From NCBI GenBank assembly GCA_003559765.1, contig PWKH01000104.1:1-40944 (forward strand): DNA of 40,944 nucleotides, written 5' to 3'. Both the position numbers and the translations under genes were made by a program. This stretch comes from Spirochaetaceae bacterium. Its GTDB lineage: Bacteria; Spirochaetota; Spirochaetia; PWKH01. The notes beneath the pieces are model-generated. The model had not been told where the DNA came from. It searched no databases and was given only the letters and a program-made list of their open reading frames with translations. Below are positions 33,744-40,944 of this stretch, one piece after another. How positions within the stretch are numbered: position 1 is the first letter of the stretch; each line of letters starts with the position of its first letter.

Positions 33744-34892
33744 ATGGACATATCCGGTCGGTGCATCGGCACCGCCCAGGTAACAAAAATTACCGTATCA
33801 GATGGGATCATCACTGAGACTTCGCCGTCGGCGGAAAACCCGTCTCTCTGGGTGCTCCCCGGTTTTCTGGATCTTCAGGTCAACGGATACCGAGGATTTG
33901 ACTATACTGCAGGGAAAATAACCCCCGAAGCCATGATCCGGCTGGTCAGAGCCTTGGCTGAAGGCGGAACCACCAGACATGCCCCTACCCTGGTGAGCGC
34001 CGGCAGAACGCAGATTGTGACCCAGCTGAAGGCGATAGACGATGCATGCAGCAGTTCTTCCCTGCTCTTTCGTGCTGTCCCGCTGATCCATATGGAGGGT
34101 CCCTATATTGCCCATGCTGCAGGAGCCCGGGGCGCCCATGCTCCTGATCAGGTGAGAGACCCTGACCCTGAGGAGTACCTCCAGTGGCAGGAGGCCAGCG
34201 GAAACCGGATCGGGATCATCACGCTGGCGCCGGAGCGGCCCGGAGCGCTTGAGTTTATTGAGGCGGTAAGCGCCGACGGTGTGATTCCTGCGATCGGACA
34301 TACTGAGGCAGACCGGGGACTGATTCGGGAAGCCGTGCAGGCCGGAGCCAGGCTTTCAGCTCATCTGGGCAACGGCATGGCCGAACAGGTGCACCGTCAT
34401 GCAAACCCGCTGATCAGTCAGCTTGCCTGTGAGGCCCTCTGGGCCTCGGTAATCAGTGACGGAGAACATCTGCCCGAGGATCTGCTGAACATTATCTATG
34501 CAGTCAAAGGGTACAGGCGGATGGTGCTTGTCAGCGACGTCATCCCGTCAGCAGGACTGGCTCCGGGAAGACACAACTGGAACGGAACCGAAGTAACTGT
34601 TGAGGAGAGCGGGCGCATCACCCTTCCGGGATCCGGACTGCTTGCCGGCGCCTCCAGCCTCCTTTCCCGCAGCATCTCCCATATAATGCAGTCAGCGGGG
34701 ACATCCCTGGAGGAAGCTGTCACTATGTGCACGGTCAATCCCGCCGCACTTACCGGGCTGTCGGCGGTATCCCTGATTCCCCGGACAGGTGAAGCGGCGA
34801 ATATTGTCCTGTGCAGAGCAAACGGATCCCTTGTCCCTGCAGCGGCCATTTTGGCAGATGAAATCCTGTTTTCACAACTGGAGGAGCTATGA
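33744..34892 (+). CDS. nagA: N-acetylglucosamine-6-phosphate deacetylase-like amidohydrolase
   Basis: 382 residues, metal-dependent amidohydrolase of the NagA family, which deacetylates GlcNAc-6-phosphate. Motifs are VLPGFLDLQVNGYRGFDYT (NagA-type QxN rather than HxH), PLIHMEGPYIA with the metal Glu, AIGHTEADRGL, RLSAHLGNGM, VISDGEHLP and LVSDVIPSAGL with the catalytic Asp. The last motifs differ a little from E. coli NagA (HLGNG for HLFNA, SDGEH for ADGHH). ATG 33744 has GCAGGAG upstream; an in-frame TTG at 33729 is less likely. It overlaps nagB by ATGA. Confidence 0.85.
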   Translation: MDISGRCIGTAQVTKITVSDGIITETSPSAENPSLWVLPGFLDLQVNGYRGFDYTAGKITPEAMIRLVRALAEGGTTRHAPTLVSAGRTQIVTQLKAIDDACSSSSLLFRAVPLIHMEGPYIAHAAGARGAHAPDQVRDPDPEEYLQWQEASGNRIGIITLAPERPGALEFIEAVSADGVIPAIGHTEADRGLIREAVQAGARLSAHLGNGMAEQVHRHANPLISQLACEALWASVISDGEHLPEDLLNIIYAVKGYRRMVLVSDVIPSAGLAPGRHNWNGTEVTVEESGRITLPGSGLLAGASSLLSRSISHIMQSAGTSLEEAVTMCTVNPAALTGLSAVSLIPRTGEAANIVLCRANGSLVPAAAILADEILFSQLEEL

Positions 34893-35668
34893 ACATGAAA
34901 ATTGATTCCCTGGAAGTTTCTGTTTTTGAGCAGAGGGATGAACTGGGAAAACTTGCAGCGGGAAGAGCGGCTGCGGTCATTGAGGATACGGTGGAGCGTA
35001 AGGGCCACGCGGCGGTAATGTTTGCCTCAGCTGCCTCGCAGATTGAATTCATCCGGAATCTGCTGAAACACCAGCTTCCCTGGAGACGGATTACTGCATT
35101 CCATATGGACGAATACATCGGCCTCTCCTCCGGGGATCCGCGGAGTTTCGGAGCATTTCTCCGGCGGGAGCTGTTTTCTCTTCAGTCCTTCGGTTCTGTC
35201 CACTATATCGCATCACTGGAATCCGATCCGGAACAGGCCTGCAGCGATTACGAGAATCTCCTGCTTTCCCAGAAGCTTGATCTTGTGTGCATGGGGATCG
35301 GTGAAAACGGTCATATTGCCTTTAACGATCCTCCGGAAGCCAGGTTTGATGACCCTCGGCTGGTGCGCATCGTCACCCTCGAGGAACGCTGCAGAATGCA
35401 GCAGGTGCATGACGGCTGCTTTTCAGATATCTTGGAGGTTCCCCGGCAGGCTGTAACCATTACGATTCCTGCTCTGATGTCTGCAGACCACATTCTGTGC
35501 ATGGTTCCCGGATCTGCAAAAGCCGAGGCGGTCTTTACCATGCTCACCGGCCCGGTTGAATCTTCCTGTCCTGCTTCAGTGCTGAGGACGCATCCCGGGG
35601 CATCATTGTTTCTCGACCTTGACAGCGCTGAGCTGTTTCTCAAATCCCGGGAGACGCGGGATGACTAG
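34889..35668 (+). CDS. nagB: Glucosamine-6-phosphate deaminase-like protein
   Basis: A 259-residue sugar-phosphate isomerase/deaminase converting glucosamine-6-phosphate to fructose-6-phosphate. Motifs are ITAFHMDEYIGLSSGDPRSF (about 69-88), LDLVCMGIGENGHIAFNDPP (about 129-148) with the catalytic His and Glu region, and the C-terminal ILCMVPGSAKAEAV. GGAGG lies just before the ATG. It overlaps nagA and the hydrolase, so the three are one unit for amino-sugar use. Confidence 0.85.
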   Translation: MNMKIDSLEVSVFEQRDELGKLAAGRAAAVIEDTVERKGHAAVMFASAASQIEFIRNLLKHQLPWRRITAFHMDEYIGLSSGDPRSFGAFLRRELFSLQSFGSVHYIASLESDPEQACSDYENLLLSQKLDLVCMGIGENGHIAFNDPPEARFDDPRLVRIVTLEERCRMQQVHDGCFSDILEVPRQAVTITIPALMSADHILCMVPGSAKAEAVFTMLTGPVESSCPASVLRTHPGASLFLDLDSAELFLKSRETRDD

Positions 35669-36581
35669 AGAGCGGCTGGCATCGTATCTCGGAGACCTTC
35701 CTCCAGCTGATCAGCCGCCCCGGATTCTTGAGCGGAAGGTGCAGCAGCTCTCCTGGGCAGTCAGGGAGGATCTGCTGCTTGATCTCAACGGGCTTGAGCC
35801 GGTCCCCGGAGTCATATACACTCCCCTCAGTGCCGGGCCTCACCCGCTTGTCATCTGCGAACATGCCCACGGCGGTGCATATGAGATAGGAAAACGGGAG
35901 CTCTCTGAGGGCATACCGTACATGCAGAATCCTCCCTACGCCGAGGTGCTCACCTCCCTCGGATTCACGGCCGCATCAATTGACGCATGGGGATTCGGAA
36001 GCCGGAAACGCACCGGAGAATCAAAACTGTTCAAATATTTCCTCTGGAAGGGAAGCTCTCTGTGGGGCATGATGGTCCATGACACCCTGCGGTTCCTTGA
36101 TCTGATGCTTCAGGGGGATACGGTGCAGCAGGAAACTGTTGGAATCATGGGAATGTCCATGGGCAGCACCAAGTCGTGGTGGTGCGCCGCCCTTGATCAG
36201 CGGTTTTCCTTCTGCATCGACATCTGCTGTCTCACCGACTTTGACGAACTGATCAGCACCGACGGACTTGACCGCCACGGTCTGTTCTACTATGTGCCGG
36301 GGCTGCTGAAGGAGTTCACCGCAGCTTCCATCAATGCGCTGACTGCTCCCCGGAGACATTTCTCGCTGGCAGGCGCCCGGGACCCGCTGACCCCCTTGAA
36401 GGGACTGAAACAAATCGACCGGGAACTGCGGAAAGCATACCGCAAGGCAGGGGCTCCCGAGGCCTGGCAGCTGAAGATCTATGATGCCGGGCATGAGGAG
36501 ACCCCGCAGATGCGGCGTGATATTACTGCATATCTGGAGGGAATTCAGCGCTCCCGGGCCAGAGACTCAAATTTTGCGTAG
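35661..36581 (+). CDS. Alpha/beta hydrolase, dienelactone hydrolase/acetyl-esterase-like
   Basis: 306 residues. The nucleophile elbow is GIMGMSMGSTKSWW (about 167-180, Ser in GMSMGS); the acid is in LAGARDPLTPLKG and the His in DAGHEETPQMRRD near the end, giving the full Ser-Asp-His triad. The opening stretch PHPLVICEHAHGG and ASIDAWGFG fit dienelactone hydrolase or sugar acetyl esterases. No signal peptide. It starts inside the end of nagB (8-base overlap), so a cytoplasmic role on acylated amino sugars is a reasonable inference. It runs into the opposing dnaB 3' end by 37 bases. Confidence 0.8.
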   Translation: MTRERLASYLGDLPPADQPPRILERKVQQLSWAVREDLLLDLNGLEPVPGVIYTPLSAGPHPLVICEHAHGGAYEIGKRELSEGIPYMQNPPYAEVLTSLGFTAASIDAWGFGSRKRTGESKLFKYFLWKGSSLWGMMVHDTLRFLDLMLQGDTVQQETVGIMGMSMGSTKSWWCAALDQRFSFCIDICCLTDFDELISTDGLDRHGLFYYVPGLLKEFTAASINALTAPRRHFSLAGARDPLTPLKGLKQIDRELRKAYRKAGAPEAWQLKIYDAGHEETPQMRRDITAYLEGIQRSRARDSNFA

Positions 36582-37873
36582 CGTTTGTTGAAACCGATCT
36601 TGAAATGTCCCACCGGACCGTTTCGCTGTTTGGCCACCACCACATCAGTCTCGGTAATCTGCTGATGCTCCTCCTGGTCAACCTTCTCACGGTGAATAAA
36701 CAGCACCACGTCGGCGTCCTGTTCGATGGATCCGGACTCCCTGATGTCCGCCAGGTTCGGCTCCTTCCCTTCAGACTGTCTGCCCACCTGGGAGAGACAG
36801 ATGACCGGGATATCGAGCTCCCGCGCCAGTGATTTCAGGGATCGGGAAATCTCTGATACCTGCTCATGCCGGGGAATATTGCCCTTTACTTCCGGTTCAA
36901 CCAGTCCGATGTAGTCAATGAATATCGCCTGGACATTCTCGTTCTTCTTCATCCGCCTGGCCTGTGCCCGCAGGTCAAGCAGCTTGATGTTCGGGGTATC
37001 TTCGATGAACAGAGGGGCTTCGTAGAGTCTGGACGCGGCATCGGTGATGCTGTGGAGATCGGAATTTTTGAGCATCCCGCTTCTGATCTTCTGCAGGTCG
37101 ATCCGCGCCTCAGTGGCCAGAAGCCGCTGCATAACCGACCGTCCGGCCATCTCCAGGGTAAAAAACCCGACGGGGATCTTTTTCTTTACTGTCATATGGG
37201 AGACGATTGTCAGAGCAAAGGCGGTCTTTCCCACCGACGGGCGTGCGCCGATGATAATGAAATCCGACGGCTGAAACCCGCTGGTCAGCCGGTCCAGTTC
37301 AGGAAAGCCCGAGGCGACCCCGGAATAGTCTCCCCCTGCCTGATAGAGCTTCTCAATGATGTTGATGGTTTCGTTGATCACGTCCACCGAAGATCGGTAG
37401 CCGCCGACGGCCTGGCTCCCCTCAAGGATATTGAAGATCGCCTTCTCCGCTTCAGCCAGTACTTCCTTATGGTCTGAGATATCACTGTAGGAGTGGTCCA
37501 TGATGCCTGAAGCCGCACGGATGAGTTTCCGCTTGATGCTGGTGCTCTGGACGATTTCAGCATAATACCGGACATTAGCGCTCGATGGCACGCTTGAAGT
37601 AAGTTCTGATATATAGGAGGTCCCGCCGCATGACTCCAGGGCCTGCTCTTTTTTCAGCCGGTCGGTCACCGTGATGATGTCCAGAGGTTCCCGGTTTGAA
37701 TCAAGTTCAACGATGGTGGAGAAAATCCGCTGGTGCGCCTTCCGGTAAAAATCATCAGCCCTGAGATAGTCCATGACTATCATCAGAGCCTCAGAATCGA
37801 GCAGCACCGCGCCGAGAACTGCTTTTTCCGCATCATTATTATGGGGAGGCACTCTCCCGGCGGTGCTGCTCAT
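36545..37873 (-). CDS. dnaB: Replicative DNA helicase DnaB
   Basis: 442 residues, usual length. The N-terminal DnaG-interacting domain opens PPHNNDAEKAVLGAVLLDSE; the RecA-like domain has TSGFQPSDFIIIGARPSVGKTAF (in parts: Walker A GARPSVGKTA near 208), FSLEMA-like FFTLEMAGRSVMQRLL, Walker B AIFIDYIGLV, and LSQVGRQSEGKEPNLADIRESG near residue 365. No intein. It is the last gene of the rpsF operon, 8 bases after rplI. Confidence 0.97.
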   Translation of the reverse strand: MSSTAGRVPPHNNDAEKAVLGAVLLDSEALMIVMDYLRADDFYRKAHQRIFSTIVELDSNREPLDIITVTDRLKKEQALESCGGTSYISELTSSVPSSANVRYYAEIVQSTSIKRKLIRAASGIMDHSYSDISDHKEVLAEAEKAIFNILEGSQAVGGYRSSVDVINETINIIEKLYQAGGDYSGVASGFPELDRLTSGFQPSDFIIIGARPSVGKTAFALTIVSHMTVKKKIPVGFFTLEMAGRSVMQRLLATEARIDLQKIRSGMLKNSDLHSITDAASRLYEAPLFIEDTPNIKLLDLRAQARRMKKNENVQAIFIDYIGLVEPEVKGNIPRHEQVSEISRSLKSLARELDIPVICLSQVGRQSEGKEPNLADIRESGSIEQDADVVLFIHREKVDQEEHQQITETDVVVAKQRNGPVGHFKIGFNKRYAKFESLARER

Positions 37874-37881
37874 AGCGGCGG

Positions 37882-38439
37882 CTACTCCTCCTGCTTGGCC
37901 TGGGGCTCCTCAGGAGCAGCTGAGGCTTCTGCTTCAGCTGTGACGGCCTCTGCAGGTTTCCGGGCGGGAGCTGACTCGGCTTCCTGCTTTTTCCGCTCGT
38001 CCACTACGGTCAGCTTCAGTTCCGCAGTCTCCCCTTCATAGAGCTTAACAGTTACCGTATAGCTTCCCACCATCTTGATGGTATGGGACGGCACGTCGAT
38101 CTGCTTCTTATCGAGTTCAATGCCGAGCTTATGCAGGGCATTCATCACGGTTGCAGTGGTCACCGAACCGAAGAGCTTACCGGAATCTCCGGCGGACATG
38201 GGAATCTTAAGGGTAATGTCTTCTATCCTTTCCTTCATCGACATCGCCGCTTTCCGTTTCTCCTCCTTCTTCTGTTCAATGAATGCTTTTCTGCTTTCAA
38301 AATATGCCTGGTTGGCTGTATTGAACACCACTGCCATATTTCTCGGCAGTAGATAATTTCTTGCGTACCCTCTGGCGACTTCACACACATCTCCCTCTTC
38401 GCCGAGGTTGAATACATCCTGATTCAGAATGACTTTCAT
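37882..38439 (-). CDS. rplI: 50S ribosomal protein L9
   Basis: 185 residues. The L9 signature is MKVILNQDVFNLGEEGDVCE and VARGYARNYLLPRNMAV; the C-terminal domain follows (KLFGSVTTATVMNAL, IDVPSHTIKMVGSYTVTVKL). After about residue 150 there is an Ala/Glu-rich tail (AEAVTAEAEASAAPEEPQAK) not seen in the roughly 150-residue E. coli protein. The frame is open further upstream, but ATG 38439 with AAGGAGAA begins the family homology. Confidence 0.96.
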   Translation of the reverse strand: MKVILNQDVFNLGEEGDVCEVARGYARNYLLPRNMAVVFNTANQAYFESRKAFIEQKKEEKRKAAMSMKERIEDITLKIPMSAGDSGKLFGSVTTATVMNALHKLGIELDKKQIDVPSHTIKMVGSYTVTVKLYEGETAELKLTVVDERKKQEAESAPARKPAEAVTAEAEASAAPEEPQAKQEE

Positions 38440-38449
38440 ATGCTTCTCC

Positions 38450-39394
38450 TTATTCTCCGTTCCTACGGTAGACAATCCAAACTTCAGTAACCCCGAGTAT
38501 TCCCAGGGCTATGACTATAAGCATGTTCAGTCCGGGCAGCAGCGCCGTCAGAGCAACCATGATGCTCAGCTGCAGTCCCGATACGGGCACCCGGCGTTTT
38601 CTGCTGATCAAATTCTGGATAATCGCCATCCCCTGGATCATATATAACAATCCGGAGGCCAGAGCGATGTTCCAGCCTGCAATTCCCGCAATGCCGAGTC
38701 CCACCAGCAGATCCAGGAGCACCACCGTCCAGGATACCAGAAACACCCAGACAAAGGACTCCGGAATCCGCACCGACGGCAGCAGGCTCTTCATGATTCC
38801 CGCTCTGCGTTTGTGATACTCCCAAGCTGCACCAAAGCTGATGCCGAACTGCAGCATGAACAGCACCAAAAAGCTCCGCTGAAAGGTATACAGCGCCGCT
38901 GCCGCCAGCTGACTGGGAATAAACATCGCCCCTGATGAGCCGAAAAACGACTCAATACTCTGCGCCAGCAGCTGCTGAGTCTCTTCCATCAGCTGGCTGT
39001 TCATCTGGAACAGCGTGATCAGCAGCATTCCGATGACTCCGTAGGCTCCCGTCACGGCAGCCAGGCGCTTGAGCACCGGCATCGGCTGCAGCAGGTAAAA
39101 CGTTCCGGTGGCAATAGCCAGCATCACCGGCATGCCGAAGCCGACAATAAACATCACCAGCACCGGCCCCTGCAGACTCACTGAACTGAACCGAACCATC
39201 TCCCGAATAACGAGCACCAAGGATATGCCGATGACGCTGAACAGCAGAACCGCCTGCTCCCTGCGGACAAGCCCATGGTAATGCAGAGGAACGGCAAAAA
39301 GCACGGAAAACGGATCCAGGAGATAAAGCACAAAAGACAGAAGGGTCACTTTGCCCGCTGCCTGCAGCTCATCCCTGCTGTATTCAACTATCAC
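38450..39394 (-). CDS. DUF2232 (YybS-like) membrane protein
   Basis: 314 residues with about eight hydrophobic segments. The C-terminal part (GIAGWNIALASGLLYMIQGM, then AIIQNLISRK) matches the DUF2232/YybS pattern, and the gene's place between rpsR and rplI is the usual one for this family. Function unknown. It starts 38 bases after rpsR and ends 10 bases before rplI. Confidence 0.8.
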   Translation of the reverse strand: MIVEYSRDELQAAGKVTLLSFVLYLLDPFSVLFAVPLHYHGLVRREQAVLLFSVIGISLVLVIREMVRFSSVSLQGPVLVMFIVGFGMPVMLAIATGTFYLLQPMPVLKRLAAVTGAYGVIGMLLITLFQMNSQLMEETQQLLAQSIESFFGSSGAMFIPSQLAAAALYTFQRSFLVLFMLQFGISFGAAWEYHKRRAGIMKSLLPSVRIPESFVWVFLVSWTVVLLDLLVGLGIAGIAGWNIALASGLLYMIQGMAIIQNLISRKRRVPVSGLQLSIMVALTALLPGLNMLIVIALGILGVTEVWIVYRRNGE

Positions 39395-39432
39395 AGTCCA
39401 GCTCCTTCGGCGCCCGTTTCTGCCGGGAGCGC

Positions 39433-39783
39433 TTATTTCTTCTCAAAGGGCAGATAGGCAAGCACTCTGGCCCGCTTAATCTCCTTGGAGACCATCCGCT
39501 GATGTTTCGCACAGGTTCCGGTAATCCGCCGAGGCAGGATCTTCCCGCGCTCGGTAACAAATCGGCGCAGGCTGTCCGGTTCCTTATAGTCCACCTGCAG
39601 GTTCTGGGTGCAGAATCTGCAGACCTTTTTGCGGAACATCGGTCTTCTGCCGCCGCCGCCTCCGAAACCGCCTCTTCTTCGGTCATCTCCGTCACGGCTG
39701 TCACGGTTTGCCGCAGGTCTGTTCTGTGTATACTGTGGTCTGCTGTTCTGTTCAGAACGCTGATCTCTTGTTTCCTCACTCAT
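39433..39783 (-). CDS. rpsR: 30S ribosomal protein S18
   Basis: 116 residues. The core ([60 protein letters not shown]) is S18 with a CxxC pair. The first 45 residues are an extra Arg/Gly/Asn-rich arm ([19 protein letters not shown]), longer than in E. coli (75 residues). Lies 17 bases after ssb. Confidence 0.96.
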   Translation of the reverse strand: MSEETRDQRSEQNSRPQYTQNRPAANRDSRDGDDRRRGGFGGGGGRRPMFRKKVCRFCTQNLQVDYKEPDSLRRFVTERGKILPRRITGTCAKHQRMVSKEIKRARVLAYLPFEKK

Positions 39784-39800
39784 AGTTCATTTACTCCCTG

Positions 39801-40271
39801 TTAAAATGGTATGTCGTCATCAAAATCCTCCGGTCCACCGTAATCGGCATCCGGCATACCTCCGCCGCTTCCCTGCGTCTGATCAGGTCCCTGCTGCGGA
39901 CGGCCTCCTCCGTAGGAATCATTCCGTTTTCCGGAACCGCTTCCTCCTCCGAGCAGCTGCACGGTCGCCGCCGCAATTTCCACCCGGCTTCTGTTCTGGC
40001 CGTTCTGTTCCCAGCGGTTCTGACGCAGCTCTCCTGCTACGGAGACCTGCTTACCCTTCTCAAGGTACCGCTGAATCGCCTCGCCCTGTTTTCCCCACAG
40101 GACCACATCGAAAAAACTTGCTTCAGTGTCCCAGCTGTCTCCAGACCTCTTTCTTCTGTTGACAGCGAGGGAGAACCGGCAAATGGCCGTCCCGGAATTG
40201 GTATAACGAAGTTCAGCATCCCGGGTAAGACGGCCGACAAGGACAACAACGTTTACGTCGCTGCTAGCCAT
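39801..40271 (-). CDS. ssb: Single-stranded DNA-binding protein
   Basis: 156 residues. The OB fold is visible (VNVVVLVGRLTRDAELRYTN, FFDVVLWGKQGEAIQRYLEK, GKQVSVAGELRQNRW), then a Gly/Gln-rich linker and the acidic tip DDDIPF that recruits partner proteins. Lies between rpsF (9 bases) and rpsR, the usual order. Confidence 0.97.
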   Translation of the reverse strand: MASSDVNVVVLVGRLTRDAELRYTNSGTAICRFSLAVNRRKRSGDSWDTEASFFDVVLWGKQGEAIQRYLEKGKQVSVAGELRQNRWEQNGQNRSRVEIAAATVQLLGGGSGSGKRNDSYGGGRPQQGPDQTQGSGGGMPDADYGGPEDFDDDIPF

Positions 40272-40280
40272 AACTCGCTC

Positions 40281-40622
40281 CTACTCGTTTGATTCTGAGG
40301 TTTCTGCCCGCTGAGGCTTCTGTTTCTTTTTGGCAGGTTTTTCTTCTTCTTTCTTCACGATCAAGTGCTTCAGCACCGGATTCATCAGCTTCAGCGCCCG
40401 TTCAAGGCTGCTCACTGTCTCGGGGGGGCTGGTAAATTCATAATAGAGATAGCGGCCCTTTTCTTCCCGGTCAATGGGATAGGCCAGCATTCGGACGCTC
40501 AGGTCCTGGGAAGCGTCGACGGTAATTTGCTGTTTTGCCAGCAGTTCGTCCACCAGCTGCTTCCCCTTCGTGAATTCATCTTCTGATGCACGAAAGATTA
40601 CAGTTAATTCGTAGGTTTTCAT
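40281..40622 (-). CDS. rpsF: 30S ribosomal protein S6
   Basis: 113 residues: MKTYELTVIFRASEDEF, VRMLAYPIDREEKGRYLYYE, and a Lys/Glu-rich tail (KKEEEKPAKKKQKPQ). AAGGAGGG lies just before the ATG. First gene of the leftward operon. Confidence 0.97.
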   Translation of the reverse strand: MKTYELTVIFRASEDEFTKGKQLVDELLAKQQITVDASQDLSVRMLAYPIDREEKGRYLYYEFTSPPETVSSLERALKLMNPVLKHLIVKKEEEKPAKKKQKPQRAETSESNE

Positions 40623-40646
40623 GAACCCTCCTTACGGTCTTTAATG

Positions 40647-40664
40647 ATCCGTTCAACAACGGAT
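40647..40664 (-). promoter_or_regulatory. Hairpin in the rpsF leader
   Basis: ATCCGTT-GTTG-AACGGAT (reverse strand) is a perfect 7-base-pair stem with a 4-base loop, about 25 bases upstream of the rpsF start. In many bacteria rpsF leaders bind the S6:S18 dimer for feedback control. Whether this hairpin is such a site is an inference; I could not match the CCG box convincingly. Confidence 0.4.
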
Positions 40665-40678
40665 AAAGAGGTCACAGC

Positions 40679-40708
40679 AACCTACCATGACATCGACAAA
40701 TGTGTCAA
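40679..40708 (-). promoter_or_regulatory. Probable promoter of the rpsF operon
   Basis: On the reverse strand a perfect TTGACA (40708-40703) is followed after 18 bases by TAGGTT (40684-40679), a weak -10. The transcript would carry the leader hairpin listed separately. Confidence 0.45.
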
Positions 40709-40709
40709 G

Positions 40710-40944
40710 GCACGTTGCATAGGACAACCGCATGAAATCTGAAGTTGATAGATAAAAAACCAAACCCAAGAGCCGTCGGCGACATGTAGGTATAAGATGC
40801 CTGTATGTCTAGTGAAAGCAGGAGGATGAAATAACTCTGCTGGGGTGTTCATGACACGCATGAGCTCTGATCATGGGGAGTGATCAGCTGGAGCGGATGG
40901 GATGCTTTCAATCAAGATGAATCGCAGCAGTTAAGGTTTTTTCT
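40710..40944 (+). ncRNA. Candidate structured RNA at window edge (possibly group II intron domain I)
   Basis: No gene is seen in these 235 bases, but stems are dense. GACATGTAGG (40781-40790) pairs with CCTGTATGTC (40800-40809) over 10 positions, two being G-U. AGCAG (40817-40821) pairs with CTGCT (40837-40841). CTGATCA (40867-40873) pairs with TGATCAG (40881-40887), extended by GCTC/GAGC. Stretches such as CCAAACCCAAGAGCCGTCGG and GTGAAAGC remind me of group II intron domain I, and the reading would continue beyond the window. No convincing GTGYG 5' end is visible. Strand and class are uncertain. Confidence 0.3.

Noticed and set aside
1-40944. CRISPR arrays, tRNA or rRNA genes, insertion sequences
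   Set aside because: No regularly spaced repeats, tRNA-like cloverleaf ends, rRNA core sequence or transposase motifs were recognised anywhere in the window.

Overview
The window is a gene-dense bacterial chromosome segment, most likely from a spirochaete (Spirochaetota). This rests on two gene orders: the run rpsB-tsf-frr-uppS-cdsA-dxr-rseP, which as I recall is also the order in Treponema, and the block rpsF-ssb-rpsR-(DUF2232)-rplI-dnaB. It also fits an XPB-type helicase with a separate accessory protein, a pairing otherwise familiar to me from actinobacteria. No database search was possible, so the phylum is an inference. Most of the window looks moderately GC-rich (mid-50s % by eye), but about 23.3-29.5 kb is visibly AT-richer.

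Layout. At 1-1.5 kb lies a decayed acyl-CoA synthetase with two lesions. At 1.5-5.6 kb are a queuosine-precursor transporter coupled to a THEP1-like NTPase, a divergent MobB-like P-loop protein, an ACT-domain protein, and nrdR tail-to-tail with a dNTPase. At 5.7-8 kb are a small membrane protein, aroK and aroC, each overlapping the next, followed by a Gfo/Idh/MocA oxidoreductase on the other strand. At 9-12.7 kb is the XPB helicase with its accessory protein, then a fused aroD-aroE at 12.6-14.1 kb. An ABC-F ATPase and Maf (14.2-16.7 kb) lead into the translation and envelope operon rpsB to rseP (16.8-23.3 kb).

At 23.3-29.4 kb an AT-rich block holds a Ugp-like ABC importer (binding protein and two permeases, no ATPase) with a phosphodiesterase and a PfkB kinase, read leftward, and a divergent regulator. 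At 29.5-33.7 kb is a four-gene operon bounded by a promoter and a hairpin: a small membrane protein, a Na+/solute symporter, and two chimeric enzymes. At 33.7-36.6 kb are nagA-like, nagB-like and an alpha/beta hydrolase. At 36.5-40.6 kb, read leftward, are rpsF-ssb-rpsR-DUF2232-rplI-dnaB. The last 230 bases are strongly structured and hold no visible gene.

The most unusual signal is the pair of chimeric genes at 31323-33636. The first starts like a lipoate/biotin ligase and continues as the C-terminal three quarters of an acyl-CoA synthetase. The second starts with the missing N-terminus of the acyl-CoA synthetase and continues as the rest of the lipoate ligase. Both frames are open, the genes overlap by 8 bases, and the parts add up to one normal-length enzyme of each family. 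Either two enzymes have swapped parts and may work together as an interlocked pair, or the region has been rearranged or misassembled.
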